Shown here: piece by piece, positions 1-11,337 of the stretch
Layout: each line of letters opens with the position of its first letter
Numbering within the stretch: the stretch's first letter is position 1
NCBI GenBank assembly: GCA_947359465.1
Contig: OX375877.1
Span: forward strand, 68,488,698-68,552,697
DNA length: 64,000 nucleotides
Reading direction: 5' to 3'
Origin: Metellina segmentata
Taxonomy: Eukaryota; Arthropoda; Arachnida; Araneae; Tetragnathidae
The notes under the pieces: generated by a model
What the model was told of the DNA's origin: nothing
Databases searched by the model: none
Seen by the model: only the letters and a program-made list of their open reading frames with translations
Position numbers and translations under genes: made by a program

Positions 1-175
1 ATATAAAGGCCATATTTTGTCAAGCTGTGCCAAACGACAAATAAATGGACATACACACAGTAAAAATTTGCTGGAACAGAAGAGAAATACAACCATGGAG
101 GAATCGAACCTCGTAGCGTACAACTCGCAGATTGCTAGCACAATGGAAAAACTCACTGAGACAAGGCGAAGGCGA
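1..175 (-). repeat. SINE family C copy, reverse orientation
   Basis: Read on the minus strand this has a tRNA-like head with a B-box-like GGTTCGATTCC, a middle resembling 'GTATTTCTCTTCTGT', and a tail of the type 'GGCACAGCTTGACAAAATATGG'. It matches the better copies at 9037 and 51037. The tail runs off the left edge of the window, so its true 3' end is not seen. Confidence 0.7.
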
Positions 176-244
176 TTTCTCAATTGAGTGGAGAAAAAAT
201 ATGAGAGGGATTTTTAATGTAAAAAACCCATCGGAAGATGTTTA

Positions 245-620
245 GGCCCGGTGCACACATCCAATTTTTCAACGTGCGACACCGTTGCGGCACCGAAGCC
301 CAAATATGCACACATAACCGTGAAATGACGCAAGAAGTCATTTCGCGCCATTTGCGATAGATATTCTATCGAACAAAACGTGTTTATTTCGCTTACTTGA
401 TGTAAAAAAAGTATATTAGTATATTTTGAAACACAAAATAGACGTCACTAGATACATCCATCCATTTATTAATTATTATTTATATTAAATGTATTTATTA
501 AAACAAGGTACTGACAGAAGAAGCTTGTGCGGCGAGCTGCGGCGCCGTAGGGAACTGCGGTACAAATTGCACGCAAGTTGCACTTGCATCGCCACCGGAG
601 ACATGTGTGCACTTGGTCTC
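245..620 (+). mobile_element. Harbinger-type MITE, right end missing
   Basis: The start GGCCCGGTGCACACATCC follows TTA and matches the terminal inverted repeat of the complete copy at 43300-43736. Internal blocks also match, including the AT-rich centre near 470 and the GC-rich part near 530. Similarity fades around 620 without a matching right terminus, so this copy is truncated or internally rearranged. It is non-coding. Confidence 0.75.
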
Positions 621-1494
621 CAATACCAACTCGAGTCATTTATCTCTCTCAAAGTTTGGACAACTAGAAAAGAGAGTTGGACTTTTCTGTCTGAGCTCGA
701 AACAATTTTGTTTCTGAAACCGAATTGAGCATTTATTCTCGACTTCGGAACAGTTCAATTCAGGTTTTCAATCGAGCATTTTAAGCTCAACATCGGCATT
801 TGTTAGATAGTAAAAAAAAAATCTTGGTTTTCTCTCCTTTAAAAAACTTTCCCATTTGGTTAATCCCGTTAATCACGTGCTTTTGTCGCCTATGCGGCCA
901 CCATCAAACTACCTGTTAGAGGTAATGAATTTAACATGTTTAATGGATTACGCGTTACAACACGCGTAGACTTGGCCGTAGTTCTAGTAAATAGGATAAA
1001 AATTACGTAATATATTTCATTATTTCAGCTTAGCAAATAGGATATTTCTTAAGCCGTTTTCAGCTATATGCTTCCTATCACATTAGCAACAAAAACTAAC
1101 ATTTAAAAAATTGATATTAGTTAATGGGTATATTTCTGTACTTTGGGCCTTTTGCAAACTTTGGGAAACAAGTCATTTAGTGATTTTTGTTTTCCTAAAG
1201 CGTTCAAAAAATGCCCTCTAATCTTTTTATTCTTTCACAGTGTATTGATAGAAGGATATTGAGAGAGACACGTTTTTCACATTACCTTGAAGTAATTTGT
1301 GGACATAACTCAAGCTCAGCGAATTTGGACGAGGGCCCTTTTTCTAGCGAAGAACAAATTCTTTTCATTCGTCCAATCAATATAAATAACTATAAAACAT
1401 GTGGAAAGCTCTTCATATCCCCACATATTAACATGAGATAATTCAAGATCTTACATCCATTACTTTGTAATAACCGTCTTAACGGAAGTGCAGT
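621..1494. other. AT-rich stretch, nothing recognised
   Basis: I see no long open frame, RNA gene, terminal repeats or resemblance to the other repeats in the window. Confidence 0.4.
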
Positions 1495-1818
1495 GGTAAG
1501 TGGTTAAGGTGTTAGCCTCTAGATCGGAAGATTCCTGGTTCAAATCCGGGTCCGGGCATGGATGTTTGTAAGCGTTATGATGTATAGGCGGCTGGTGCAC
1601 CTTAAATCTGTCGTGGCCGAAAGTTCTAACGTTGGGTTGGTGTGGAAGTTTGGAGAGTGAGTGGGGTACCAGCTCAGGTGTTGCTTCGTCATCTGACCGT
1701 GGTTCAAAATTACGAGGTGTTGTCCTCGGATCTTTCCCTTAAGGGATTGATCCCGGACCGTCGTCAATAGCCCGTTGTGTTGCTCTAGTACGACGTTAAT
1801 TAAAAATTACCAATTACC
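1495..1818 (+). repeat. SINE family A, near full length
   Basis: A tRNA-like head (A-box-like GTGGTTAAGGTGTTAG, B-box-like GGTTCAAATCC) is followed by the family body (CTGGTGCACC, then CTGACCGTGGTTCAAAATTACG, shown in part) and ends GACGTTAATTAAAAATTACC. The last bases are the ATTACC-type tail of this family. Its very 5' end differs from the usual GCCGACCAACC. Confidence 0.85.
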
Positions 1819-1830
1819 TTTTCTTAATAT

Positions 1831-2209
1831 TGTTTGTCTTGTGTCTGGTGCAGCTTAGCCAAATATGACTCCTAGGGCCATGAAACCCAATTCTCCCAAA
1901 CAACCTGTAACTTACTCTGTGTGTATTTCTCACTTTTGTGTCAGTAAAACTTTCCTTGCATGCTGAAGTCAGAAGATGTCTATTGACGTCTTCTGACCCC
2001 TCTCCGAGCTCACGTAGCTTTTTAGTGTGTTTACGGATCTCACAAATCCTAGGAATCCTAGGGATCTATTCTTTTCCCAAAAAGAGTTTACTACCTCAAT
2101 TAAACGGGATCATCAACGGGATTTCTTTTCGTCATCCTTTTCACGATTACCTTATGTCTGGCGCAGCTTGGTCAAATATGGCCCTTGCGCCATAAAACCC
2201 AACCAACCT
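1831..2209 (+). repeat. Mosaic of SINE C and repeat D fragments
   Basis: Three pieces lie in tandem: a C tail (1831-1905, ending in a run of AACC), a C middle piece with GTATTTCTC and GTCAGTAAAAC (1917-1970), and a D-like piece (about 2027-2209) ending GCGCCATAAAACCCAACC. The pieces are diverged and were probably laid down by successive insertions. Confidence 0.6.
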
Positions 2210-2860
2210 AAGAGCAACTTGTGTCACGGGAGCAACACACCGGGCAAACCCTAATGGGAATTCCCCAATACCACCCCGAAACGGTCTCCCTTTGAAGTCG
2301 AACCGACGTAGGCGTTTCACTTATTTACCATTTCAAAAGTGGCTCGGATAGAACCGCGCTTTGTATGAACCCTTTAGGCTCTATTATCTGTACCTCTCCG
2401 TCCGCGCCGCTATTGCACCCCTGTAAGACGATAAACGCATTCCGATAGCGCAGAGTTCTCCACCCCGAGAGGGAACTCATATCTGCAAAACTCATTTCAG
2501 GAAATGCGATGAATAAATCTCGACTGCCGGCGATCGTTAAAACTCGAGCTACCGAAATTTCATCGCTCCATTTCGGTCGGGAGAAACTGAAAATTCTTCT
2601 TTCGCTGTTCTCTGCATTCTGTAGAACAATACGATCAGCCATTGCTGAAGCAATTATGCTCGATGTTGCATCCCCGAATGAAATGCCGGGTGGGGTTATT
2701 CATGCATCCATCGCTCTCGAATTTGAGTGTCTTCTTTCTGTCGCTGATTAAATTAAGAAATCGCATTAATTTGTGTAAATTTGCTCTTAGAAATCTGTCG
2801 GGATTTGTTCTCTTTTTGTGCTCCGAGTGCGAATGGATCTGGATACTTAATTGATTTAAT
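2210..2860. other. GC-richer stretch with unrecognised open frames
   Basis: A 105-aa frame on the minus strand (2325-2642) and an 80-aa frame on the plus strand (2509-2751) overlap here. I recognise no domain in either, no splice structure is evident, and neither has neighbours suggesting a function. Base composition differs from the AT-rich flank. It could be an unknown repeat or a non-coding exon. I do not call a gene. Confidence 0.3.
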
Positions 2861-3587
2861 ATGTATCGAGACGAGTTGTATCAAATTTTTATGTTTGCAC
2901 GTATGATATTACGGTTTTTTTTTTCGTCACGCGACCTTTTGAGACGTGATAAATCTGTCGTGTTTTCAGTTTCATTTCTTTTCTTTGTAGGGCTTATGTA
3001 AATTTATACACCTCGCTAGAATTTCGCAAGCTATATCCGAAGTTAGGTGTTGCCCATCATTTTTTAATTGATCGTGTTAGATAATTGGGAAGGAGTTTTA
3101 GAAATTAGGATAGGGATCGAGGAACAAAGAAAAGAGCTGCGAAAGAAGTAATTATAGAAGGAAAGTTTCACAATTCAATATTTGAGGCTATCACAGCAAG
3201 AGTGGCCTAACTCACCAACGTTCCCAATGGATATTAATACGATTTTCTTGGCACCATTTAATATACATTTTTATTTGTCTACAATATTATTTGAGATTCT
3301 AAAAATTCATTTTTCAGTGATCTAAGTTATTTGTAATTTTAGAAGACTTGAACCTGCACATTTAAAAAGTACATAAAAAGCTTAAATATGATATAAAATT
3401 TAGGGGATTTGTAGGTTAGGCCACTCTTTCTCCGATAGCTTTATTTGATCTTTCCAATCAAATTCATATTTTGTTCATATTCAATTAATTTTTTATTTTG
3501 AAGATTACTGTAGGTTTGGTTTGTCAGTCATGGTAATTTTTAGTACACGAGGGCTTTTCTAACCAGTAACTATTGCTTAAAAATAGC
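2861..3587. other. AT-rich stretch, nothing recognised
   Basis: I see no coding potential, structured RNA or terminal repeats here. Confidence 0.4.
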
Positions 3588-3630
3588 CAATTGTGCTGCT
3601 CTAGTGCGACGTTAAATTAACTACCGCCTG
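3588..3630 (+). repeat. SINE A/B 3' tail fragment
   Basis: Only the conserved end GCTCTAGTGCGACGTTAAAT and the following ACTACC are present. Confidence 0.55.
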
Positions 3631-4579
3631 TATAGAGGGTCCATACAGGTGGTGACTTTTTAATTACCCACAGTAATTGAATGCTTTATGAATAATAAAG
3701 TTAAAGCACATGACGGGTCAAACCGCCGCCTTAAAAGTCAAAGCCCGATCAAAGTGGATGTGGTACTTCGGGAACTGAAGCAGAGATAAGCGGCAAATCT
3801 TGAACAGGCACTCAACCGCTGGTCGATCACGGCTCCTCGGAACCCAAGACCGGCACTGAACCTATTGATGAAAGTGGACCTTCGCGACATATGTCACCTA
3901 TTACCCCAGCAGGAAAACAGGAGAAAGTTCAGTATTCAAGGCTAAACCTCTTGCCTGGCTGGGAAACGATGTCTGATGCTGAGAAAATTAAACACGTCGA
4001 GCTGAATCGAAGAACGAATGGCCCCACAGCAACAGAAGATAGACAGGTCAAGTGATGGTACCCTTCCCCTACAATCTCAGCTCAAGCTCAGCGACCAATC
4101 CAGTTCTAGTTATTTTGGGGCACACTTCCCTCCATGTCTACCCGTTTTGGAGTAGATCAGATTTTGCTACAAGAGCTGGGATGGATCCCGAGTAGGAAAA
4201 CAGGACCAGACCCTTTGATGCTCCGCTCGTAAGATCCATTACCGCCTAAACCAGGACATGAACGTGGTCGGCCCAATAGAGTCGGCGGACAATTGTCCTT
4301 GGAGATTTGCTCCATAACACGTAGGTTTTTTACTCATCCCATAGGACGGTTAATAATTCATTCGGGCTCACTATTCCCTTCAAAAAAATAACCTGTGTGT
4401 GCCTTCACCAACTGAGCCCGCAGGGCATACATTTTTGCACTAAGATGCTTTTGCCTAGTTGGGCAAGTACCATTTATATCATCACATTCCTCTGCGGGCC
4501 TCCAGCAAAGACCTTCTCAAGCCAACAGTCAACGCATCATCTCGCCACTACTCGAAAATACCTACCAACTTACCTAATA
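3631..4579. other. Unexplained GC-richer segment with coding-like trace
   Basis: This block has more balanced composition than its surroundings. Near 3940-4055 a short plus-strand frame reads as a plausible peptide containing LPGWETMSDAEKIKHVELN before a stop. I cannot assign it to a family. It may be a decayed transposon gene. Confidence 0.25.
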
Positions 4580-4721
4580 TCGTGAAGAGTTGGGTTTGGA
4601 GAGTTTGGGTAAACGTGATTCGGTGTTGTCCTCGGATATTTCCTTTAGGGGATTGATCCCGGACCATCGTCAATAGCCCGTTGTGTTGCTATGTACGACG
4701 TTAATTAAAATTACTTTACAT
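4580..4721 (+). repeat. SINE family A 3' half
   Basis: It resembles the A body from GTTTGGAGAG onward, with the block GATCCCGGACCATCGTCAAT and a tail ending in TTACATTACC. The head is missing, as expected for a 5'-truncated retrotransposed copy. Confidence 0.75.
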
Positions 4722-5019
4722 TACCACCTAGATTAAACGCCGAACGGTTACAAAAAATTGCATTTTAAGGCAACCTCGATGTGTTTCATAAGAGAGCACT
4801 GGGACAGGGAAAGTAAATTCTTCGCAGATCCCTTCTGGTTTGTTTACTTTAACAATCCCTTTCATTTTAGGTATTGATATTTATTGAACATGGGCGAATG
4901 GTTTATTTCGGACGATGTAGTCAAAATATAAGCAGGATAATTATTAGACACAGTTTAGAATTTCAAATTTTGGTCTATGGCATAGTTTCCCAAACCGGGT
5001 AACTATAATTGAGTTATTG

Positions 5020-5094
5020 GTGTCTTTAAAAGTTAACACACGAATTGCACTCCCTTGTAAACCAAGCAATCTTTTCTGCTTCCACGGTATTTTT
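5020..5094 (+). repeat. Repeat D fragment
   Basis: It shares the D-family order GTAAACCAAGCAATCTTTT followed by CTGCTTCCACGG with the copies near 13100 and 22600. Confidence 0.5.
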
Positions 5095-5214
5095 AATTCA
5101 AAAGTTGATCCTCAGAGGTCCATCTTTTGGTGTGTATGGTCATCACAATCCCTAGTGATCTGTCCTCCCTTATGTTTGTTTTACACTCGTTTGCCCTTTT
5201 TGTCCCACTCTTAC

Positions 5215-5342
5215 TCTGTGGTTCAAAATTACGTGGTGGTGTTATCGGATCTTTCCTCTTAGGGGATTGATCCCGGACCGTCGTCAAAAGCCCGTTGTGT
5301 TGCTCTAGTAGGACGTAAATTAAAATTACCATTACCATTAAC
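5215..5342 (+). repeat. SINE family A 3' third
   Basis: It begins at CTGTGGTTCAAAATTACG and ends with ATTACCATTACCATTAACC, the clearest (ATTACC)n-type tail in the left part of the window. A C-tail fragment (5343-5405, GTTTGGAGCAGCTTGACC) follows directly. Confidence 0.75.
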
Positions 5343-5405
5343 CACTCTCACCCCATTGTGTTTGGAGCAGCTTGACCAAAGATAGCCCCTAAAACAACCA
5401 AACCC

Positions 5406-6117
5406 AAGAATAACAAGTGCGCTGAGCACTATCAACTCAATACCAGAGTGAATCGTGAGTCCTATGTTTTGACGATTCGTTGAAACGCGTTTTTAGCAAC
5501 TTAAGGTTTTTTTTAATAACCAAATTGTTGAGTGAACATGTCTACAATCGCCGAGTGAAAAAAAGTGCTAAAAAGAGTTCCAAGCTATTTTTACGCCCCT
5601 CCCGCATGTTACAGAAAAGCTGACAACGCTTGCGTCGTGCATAAATAATGATGTCCTTATGTCCGTCTCGAGAAAAATTACGCAATTATTTTCTTTTTTT
5701 TTCTTTTACCCAAATGAACCACTTGACATACTTCTTAAAATGACAGCGGGGGCTGGACCGTTTTGTTCTTCTGTTAAACAAGTGTTGACAGACTCCTCAC
5801 TGTACGACGGCGTTGCGCAACTCCGTCGACGGGGCTGAAAGCTGTTCTCTATCCTCGGGCTCTTGAGGGGATGGAAAAGTTTCAGGAGTGACAGATGTGA
5901 AAGTGTCCGAAGGTAGCTATTAAGGGGTGCTATTTTAGGGTCCTATTAACCCGCAATTTTTTTTTGAGTGATACGCTCATCGGCGGACTTTGATCTGAGA
6001 AACGCGATATTCTGCTTTTAATGTATTAGTTATTTTACAAAAAGTGGCTGAAGAGTTTGTTGCTTTTGAGGGCTCTTTAAAATTGTCTAGCAGTGTGACA
6101 GTTGTGTAAACGGGAGT
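5406..6117. other. Nothing recognised
   Basis: Mixed-composition sequence with homopolymer T runs near 5690-5704 and 5953. No supported feature. Confidence 0.4.
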
Positions 6118-6284
6118 CGTTAAATTTGTCGTGGCCTCCAATGTACTCGTGTTGGCTTGTTTTGGAAGTTACCGATATCATCTGACCGTGGTTCAAAATT
6201 ACGAGGTGTCCTTGAATCTGGATTGATCCCGGACCGTCGCCAATTGCCCGTTGTGATGCTCCAGTGCGATGTTAATTAACTACC
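6118..6284 (+). repeat. SINE A/B 3' half, diverged
   Basis: The body begins TTAAATTTGTCGTGGCC and includes CTGACCGTGGTTCAAAATTACG in part, GATCCCGGACCGTCGCCAAT and the tail GATGTTAATTAACTACC. The tail ACTACC and GCCAAT are the B-type variants. Confidence 0.7.
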
Positions 6285-6479
6285 TATTTTAAAATTATTG
6301 GAATCGGGTCGTCCTCAAGAACGAGGCCCCTCTGGAATGAAGTAAAGTTTTCAGCTTCATTTTTAAACGATTTTGCATGTGAAGGAAATTATAGCCCGTT
6401 AAGTTGGTCTGTAGAACAATTTGGGCTGTGCTGCGAATATGGAAGGGTGGTGGTGTGTGTTCGATCTCTGTTACTTGCG

Positions 6480-6606
6480 TGCGAGTTGTAGGCGGTGTTG
6501 GCACCATTTCCCCCTGGATGTATTTATCTCCCGTGTCAGTAAAACTTTCCTTATGTGTGTATGTCTATTATTTGATATTGTCTGCCTTGCGTCTAGTGCA
6601 GAATGG
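6480..6606 (+). repeat. SINE family C, head and middle degraded
   Basis: The order GGATGTATTTATCTCCC, GTGTCAGTAAAACTTTCC, GTCTATTATTTGATATTG and CGTCTAGTGCAG follows the C consensus seen at 34742 and 51037. The tail is cut short. Confidence 0.65.
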
Positions 6607-6720
6607 TAATAAATGAGGCGTGTCACAGCTATAGGGCCTATGACTTATGACTTGTTGAAGGGGTGACTCAGAAGAGTGCCCGCCTGATAGTCTATTGTAC
6701 TGAGACCCCCTGCTGATCCA

Positions 6721-7172
6721 CTAAAGACCGATTGCCGAAATAAATTTCAGCAAATACCTGATTTTAATGTTTGACAGTTCCCAGGGTTTGATACAGTGGT
6801 ATCCCAGATATTCAAATCGTGCAGAGTAATGGTCGCATTCACATAGAACGTGTACAGAACTCTCCTCTACCATCCGACAACCTCTACATAATGGGTCATT
6901 TAAAACACCCATAATATTGAGGTGTCTATTCAGGGTACAGTGGCGAGTTAGGAGGCCAATATCTATCCTGATTTCTTCCCTACCCAAATTCAGAAGTTCC
7001 CTCGATCTATCTCAATGAGATTGCTGATTGTGCTCTTTGGCTTGTCTTTGATCATTAGATTGAAGCCATGTGTAGTAACACTCGGCGAGGAGTAAACATT
7101 TGATAGTCCCTCTGACCACTTTGTGAGGCAGACACAAACAGGCTCTGGTTCAATAAATGGTTTCAGATCCAT
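6721..7172 (-). pseudogene. Non-LTR retrotransposon (LINE) ORF2 C-terminal fragment
   Basis: On the minus strand two adjoining frames can be read. Upstream (7172-6990) a segment containing KPFIEPEPVCVCLTKWSE resembles the stretch after the RNase H domain of arthropod LINEs. Downstream (6987-6721) is a segment with LLTRHCTLNRHLNIMG, then C-x2-C and H-x3-C, the cysteine/histidine end typical of these ORF2 proteins. A stop or shift separates the two. Reverse transcriptase and endonuclease are absent, so this is a 5'-truncated dead copy. The clade cannot be fixed from this piece. Confidence 0.65.
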
Positions 7173-7479
7173 GTTTTGCTAATTGGTCCGTTAAAGGGCC
7201 TATATCCACTCCCAATAGTTTTATAGTATTTGTGGAAAAACTGTTGCATATAAATTATAAGTGGTAATAGCTATAAGACGTGTGTGAGAATTATTCATAC
7301 CTACTCAATATATCCTTCTTTGACGTATCAACAATTCACCAGCATATGTGTCGAGCTGCACAGCTGTTTAAACACCGTTCAACTCATTTTCAGCCGAAAA
7401 TGGATATAGGCCTTTTTGCAGTGACGCCTCATGGTTCTTTTGCAGTAAAAACTCAACTCAATCAACCCTGTTACTTGTC

Positions 7480-7593
7480 CTAGGTGTATTTCTCTTGTGT
7501 GTTGAGAATAATGTCTTTGTTTTCTGAGTGTATGTCTGACGTCTTCTGTCTGACCCTCATTGGCCAAATTTATCTTTTGTGCCATAAAAAACA
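7480..7593 (+). repeat. SINE family C 3' part, diverged
   Basis: TAGGTGTATTTCTCTTGTGT and later TTGGCCAAATTTATC with TTTGTGCCATAAAA follow C-family order. The head is not recognisable. Confidence 0.5.
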
Positions 7594-8810
7594 AAAACGT
7601 CACCATGACGTAATGTATATAAAATAGGACTTGCGTTTCTGCGACTATAAGAAACAGAGGAGTCAAGCATGCAGTCACAGTTAGTGACTGGGGATCAGTG
7701 GACGTGTTGGAATTGGTCAGAGCATTGATTAATAAAGCTGCGTTCTACTGTGGTGAAGCTAACAAGAGGAGAGACGTGGAACGGATACCTTAGTCTGGAT
7801 ACCATTTTGGAAAGTCATTCCAACGAGGCTCATTTTTGTGTCGGTTGTTATCTTCATATCCCTCAACTGGAAACCGGACGTCAGCTGGTCGGGTTGTGGA
7901 AGGGTTCGAATTCTGACGAATATATTCAAAAAGTGATTTCAACAAAGCTGAAACTTTTTCTCTAGTTGCCTAACATGATAAACTGACAAAAATAACCAGT
8001 CAGCTGCATGGCAGATGGGGAGGGCATTTCAGCTCATTGTTTCTTTATATGCGTAAATGAAAAAAAAAAAAACAGTAATATCAACAAAGCTGAAACTCGT
8101 CAATGTGATTGTAGGCATCATGAGGAATAGTTAGAAAATAGTCAGCTGGGCATATAGTGGAGGAAATATAGTCTGCTGATGCGATAAGTATACCGCACGC
8201 TGAAATGAATTCGAGAACCACCCGGCAACGTTATTGACTCAGCTCACGTACTTTCCCCCGACACGCAGACAGCTGACTTTTATTTTCGCAAAAGACATTT
8301 CTATTTTTACAATGTATTAAAATTTCTATTTTGTTGAAATCAATTTAATATTTTTATAAAGTGTGAATAGTATGAACATGGAAAAAAGGGTGAATGCTGT
8401 TATTTCATTATATTTTTTATAAGTAGCTTACTAAATAAACAAAATTCAAAATTGATCATTTTTATTTATTAACGTGAAAATTAGTCATCGTTAAAATCTT
8501 CTGTGCTTTCGGTATTATAGTCGTATTATTCGTCTCATGACCTATTGTCAGATATTTCCCTCAATATTTTCTTATGAGATCCCTATCGTCACATTCTTCT
8601 GAGGTTTCTTCTGGTTTCAATGTTATCTAAAAAAAACTAAATGAATAAGTTATTGATTAATTTGTTAGAGAAATCGAAAGAAACAGTTTTTGATTCATGA
8701 ATGAAATTTTTCGAATTAAAAAGGAAAGTTTATCGATAGGTATTTAAAAAGTACTGAATGTTTTAAGATAATGAAAAAACGAATTAATAACAAATTATAT
8801 TTGCCAGTTG
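7594..8810. other. Nothing recognised; one short internal repeat
   Basis: A phrase with TCAACAAAGCTGAAACT occurs at about 7938 and again at about 8082, showing a small local duplication. The frame at 7750-7965 (71 aa) has no recognisable domain. Confidence 0.35.
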
Positions 8811-9232
8811 TAACTTCATTTATAGTTATTCTTTTTTACTAGTTGCTACTTTATTTACGATTACCTTATCTACATTAGAATATTTAGGCTGAAATATTTT
8901 TTTGTGAATAATAAATGATACGCGTTAAAAATTTCCAAAGGATGTCTTTTTCACTATTTATCGCCTAGTTCATTGTTCTCTGAACTGTTTCTAAGGTAGA
9001 TGTTCTGATTTGTCGTATAATTTGTTGGAACGTTTCGGGGCCGTCGTGGCTCAGTGGATATGCCCACTGCGCTAACAACCTTCGAGTTGTTGCAGGTTCG
9101 ATTCCTGTCAGGTACATTCCGCCCTGGGTGTATTTCTGTCTTTTGTGTCAGTAAAACCTTTATTGTGTGTCTCTTGTGTCTGGCGTAGTATTGTCAAATA
9201 TGGCCCTTACGCCATAAAACCCCAACCAACCA
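8811..9232 (+). repeat. Dispersed repeat unit carrying a SINE C copy
   Basis: The 226 bases before the SINE (8811-9036) are clearly similar to 50804-51036, for example ACTTCATTTATAGTTATTC and GATTACCTTATCTACATTAG. The SINE itself (9037-9232) begins GGGGCCGTCGTGGCTCAGTG and ends CCATAAAACCCCAACCAACC. Both copies hold the SINE at the same place, so the pair is paralogous and was copied after the SINE inserted. Confidence 0.8.
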
Positions 9233-9261
9233 TGAAATTCCTACTGTGCAATTGCCCTCAA

Positions 9262-9395
9262 GAACCGGTGTCAACGGGCATCACAAACCCCAGATATCCG
9301 AGTGATCTTACCCTCGCCTACCTCGTTTCTACTCTCATATACCAGCTTTTGCTTCTTCCTTTATTGTCAAATATGACTTGCGCCAATAAAACCCG
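9262..9395 (+). repeat. Repeat D variant
   Basis: It contains GGGCATCACAAACCCCAGAT and ends TCAAATATGACTTGCGCCAA followed by TAAAACCC, the common 3' end of the C and D families. Confidence 0.5.
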
Positions 9396-9675
9396 AAATT
9401 AATGAGATGGAATGTTCTCGGACTAAGTGCTTCAATGTGATCACTGGTTTTAGATAGTTTAACATAAGTTATTGAACTAGAGATATTCGTTAATGTTATT
9501 GACAATTTTAATGTATAGACAATTTGCAATCGTTCGTGTTCGTACATTGCAAATGGAATAAATAAATACTGTCAAAGTGACCGAGCGATAACTAGTTTGA
9601 TAGACTGTGTAGTAGTGGCCAATTACACAGGGACATTGCACACCTAAATTGGATATTGACATTTATTTACAACTA

Positions 9676-9995
9676 TCCACTGTGTGGCTAGCCCGGCGTT
9701 GCCCGTGTTGTAAGTTAATAATCTGGTGTAAAATTTTCCGCAGATTTCAAATCCGTTGAAATTAATCTATCTTTAGCGATTCCGATTTTACGAAAAGGAA
9801 TTAACAATCCCAGTCAAAAGGTTTTTATTTTTTGCTCTCATTCCCTGAAATGGAATAGGATAGGAAATATAATCTGTTTCTTTTTTTTTTAACGCGAAGG
9901 GCAGAAGATGCAATCTGTTTCACGTGACGTCACAATCTCTTGCGAAAATATAAAAGATATATTCAATTTAAAAATGATTTATTTGAAGAAAATAA
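9676..9995 (-). mobile_element. Helitron 3'-end fragment
   Basis: Read on the minus strand this is closely related to the right half of the Helitron at 39225-39826. It has the stretch ending CGGGCAACGCCGGGCTAGCC and a terminal stem of ACTGTGTGGCT type. The canonical CTRR end is altered and no left end is found. Confidence 0.6.
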
Positions 9996-10330
9996 TATTT
10001 TTAGATATCAATTTGAAGTGAAATTCTCCGCAGATTTCAAATCCGTTGAATGTTTTACTCTATCTTTAACGGTCTAGGAGATAGAAAAAAAAAGAATTAA
10101 GTGACTCCAGCAGTTAAAAGATTTATCGTCTGGCTGGAAAATCATTCCTCCGCGCAAAATCAAAGCGGAAACGAAAAAAGTAATTTTCTGAGCGTTCTCC
10201 GCGATGAAAAAAACTTTTCATGGTTCCAAGGCTGATGGCAAGGTCACGTGGGTAGAAAAAGTCAAGATTGGATGGTTCTATTTCGGAAGAAACGCGTTGA
10301 AAAACCGATGGAGAATAAAACTATTAAATT
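9996..10330. repeat. Second, diverged copy of the Helitron internal block
   Basis: The phrase CCGCAGATTTCAAATCCGTT occurs at about 9740 and again at about 10030, each followed by a CTATCTTTA(G/A)CG motif. The second block is therefore a tandem relic of the same Helitron segment. Confidence 0.5.
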
Positions 10331-10842
10331 CATTTAAAAATCTTCTAGACTGAATTTTAAAATTCGCCGCGAACCAAAAATTGCAAAAATTCTGACTACC
10401 TGTATGTCAAATCTCGTTTCTGTAAGTGCCATAGAATCGTCCGGATTTTGCGGCAAGAAACAAACACTTTATTTTATAATATTAGAGATTTTATACAAAG
10501 TTTCAAATATACACGCCGCACCGTCTCACTCCTCTGAAGCGTACCAACAAAACCTGTCCGTATTCGTGTTCTTTTTCAGAATAGCACCCAATATTTCATG
10601 TTCTTGATCGTGTCAGAACACAAGCACTGTCATCCATCCATCTATATTCGTACACTAGAACAGTAGTAACTAGAACACAAGAATAACTGTTCTTGTAGCC
10701 TAACTGTTCGTAACCAACCTGGTGAAAGACAGAGTCGTGACACATAGCTACTATTTAAAATAGAAAGCAAATCTATTACGAACAACATAATAATTTAATA
10801 ACCTGATCGACATAAATACACAAGTGACTTTCAGTCAATTCC
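10331..10842. other. Nothing recognised
   Basis: No supported coding region or repeat. Confidence 0.35.
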
Positions 10843-11337
10843 AAGGTGCACGCCCAATGGATTCCCTCCCATGTCGGTATAAGTGGCAACGAGATCGCGG
10901 ATTCCCTGGCAAAAGCTGCTTCCTTAGAGACTCTCCAGTCAGATATGCCTTGTACATATAGTGAAGCGTTCTCAGAGTGCAGGAAGACGTCTAAAGATCT
11001 CCCAAAGTCCCTCAGTACATGACTGGTACTCGAGAAGTCGATATGGAGGCGCCCTACCCTTTGAGGGCCATAGAAGTCAGCAGACTTGTGTTTTACGTTT
11101 TGCCAGTGGACACTTGAGGAGTCTCTTCTACGAACAGGGCCAGAAGGTTTTCAGGACTTGTACCAAGTGCGGAGTTGATCAGGCTTCGTCAGCTCATGTT
11201 TTAAAATGTATTGACTTTAGAATGGACAAGTTTTTTGGGAACCTCTACTTTGCTTGGACTTTTTGAGGGTTTATGGATTTGTGGACTTGGTTTAATCTCA
11301 AGAGACCATATCGGGGATTAGTAACAACAACAACACT
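10843..11337 (+). pseudogene. LINE ORF2 fragment: end of RNase H domain plus C-terminus
   Basis: From 10843 the frame reads through the characteristic RNase H ending HVGISGNEIADSLAK, where the D before SLAK is the usual last catalytic position. A frameshift follows near 10960-11000. The next frame (to 11266) has the C-terminal region with C-x2-C (CTKC) and a downstream H-x3-C (HVLKC). The copy ends near a short (CAA)n run at 11326-11335, a plausible LINE 3' tail. Reverse transcriptase and endonuclease are missing. It is on the opposite strand to the 6.7-kb LINE piece and is a separate insertion. Confidence 0.7.

Noticed and set aside
2325..2751. Overlapping 105-aa and 80-aa frames on opposite strands
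   Set aside because: No recognised domain, start context or splice structure. Length is compatible with chance in a GC-richer patch.
9039..9100. Alanine- or valine-type tRNA suggested by GTGGCTCAGTGG
   Set aside because: It is the A box of a SINE C head; the following sequence continues as SINE body, not as a tRNA 3' end.
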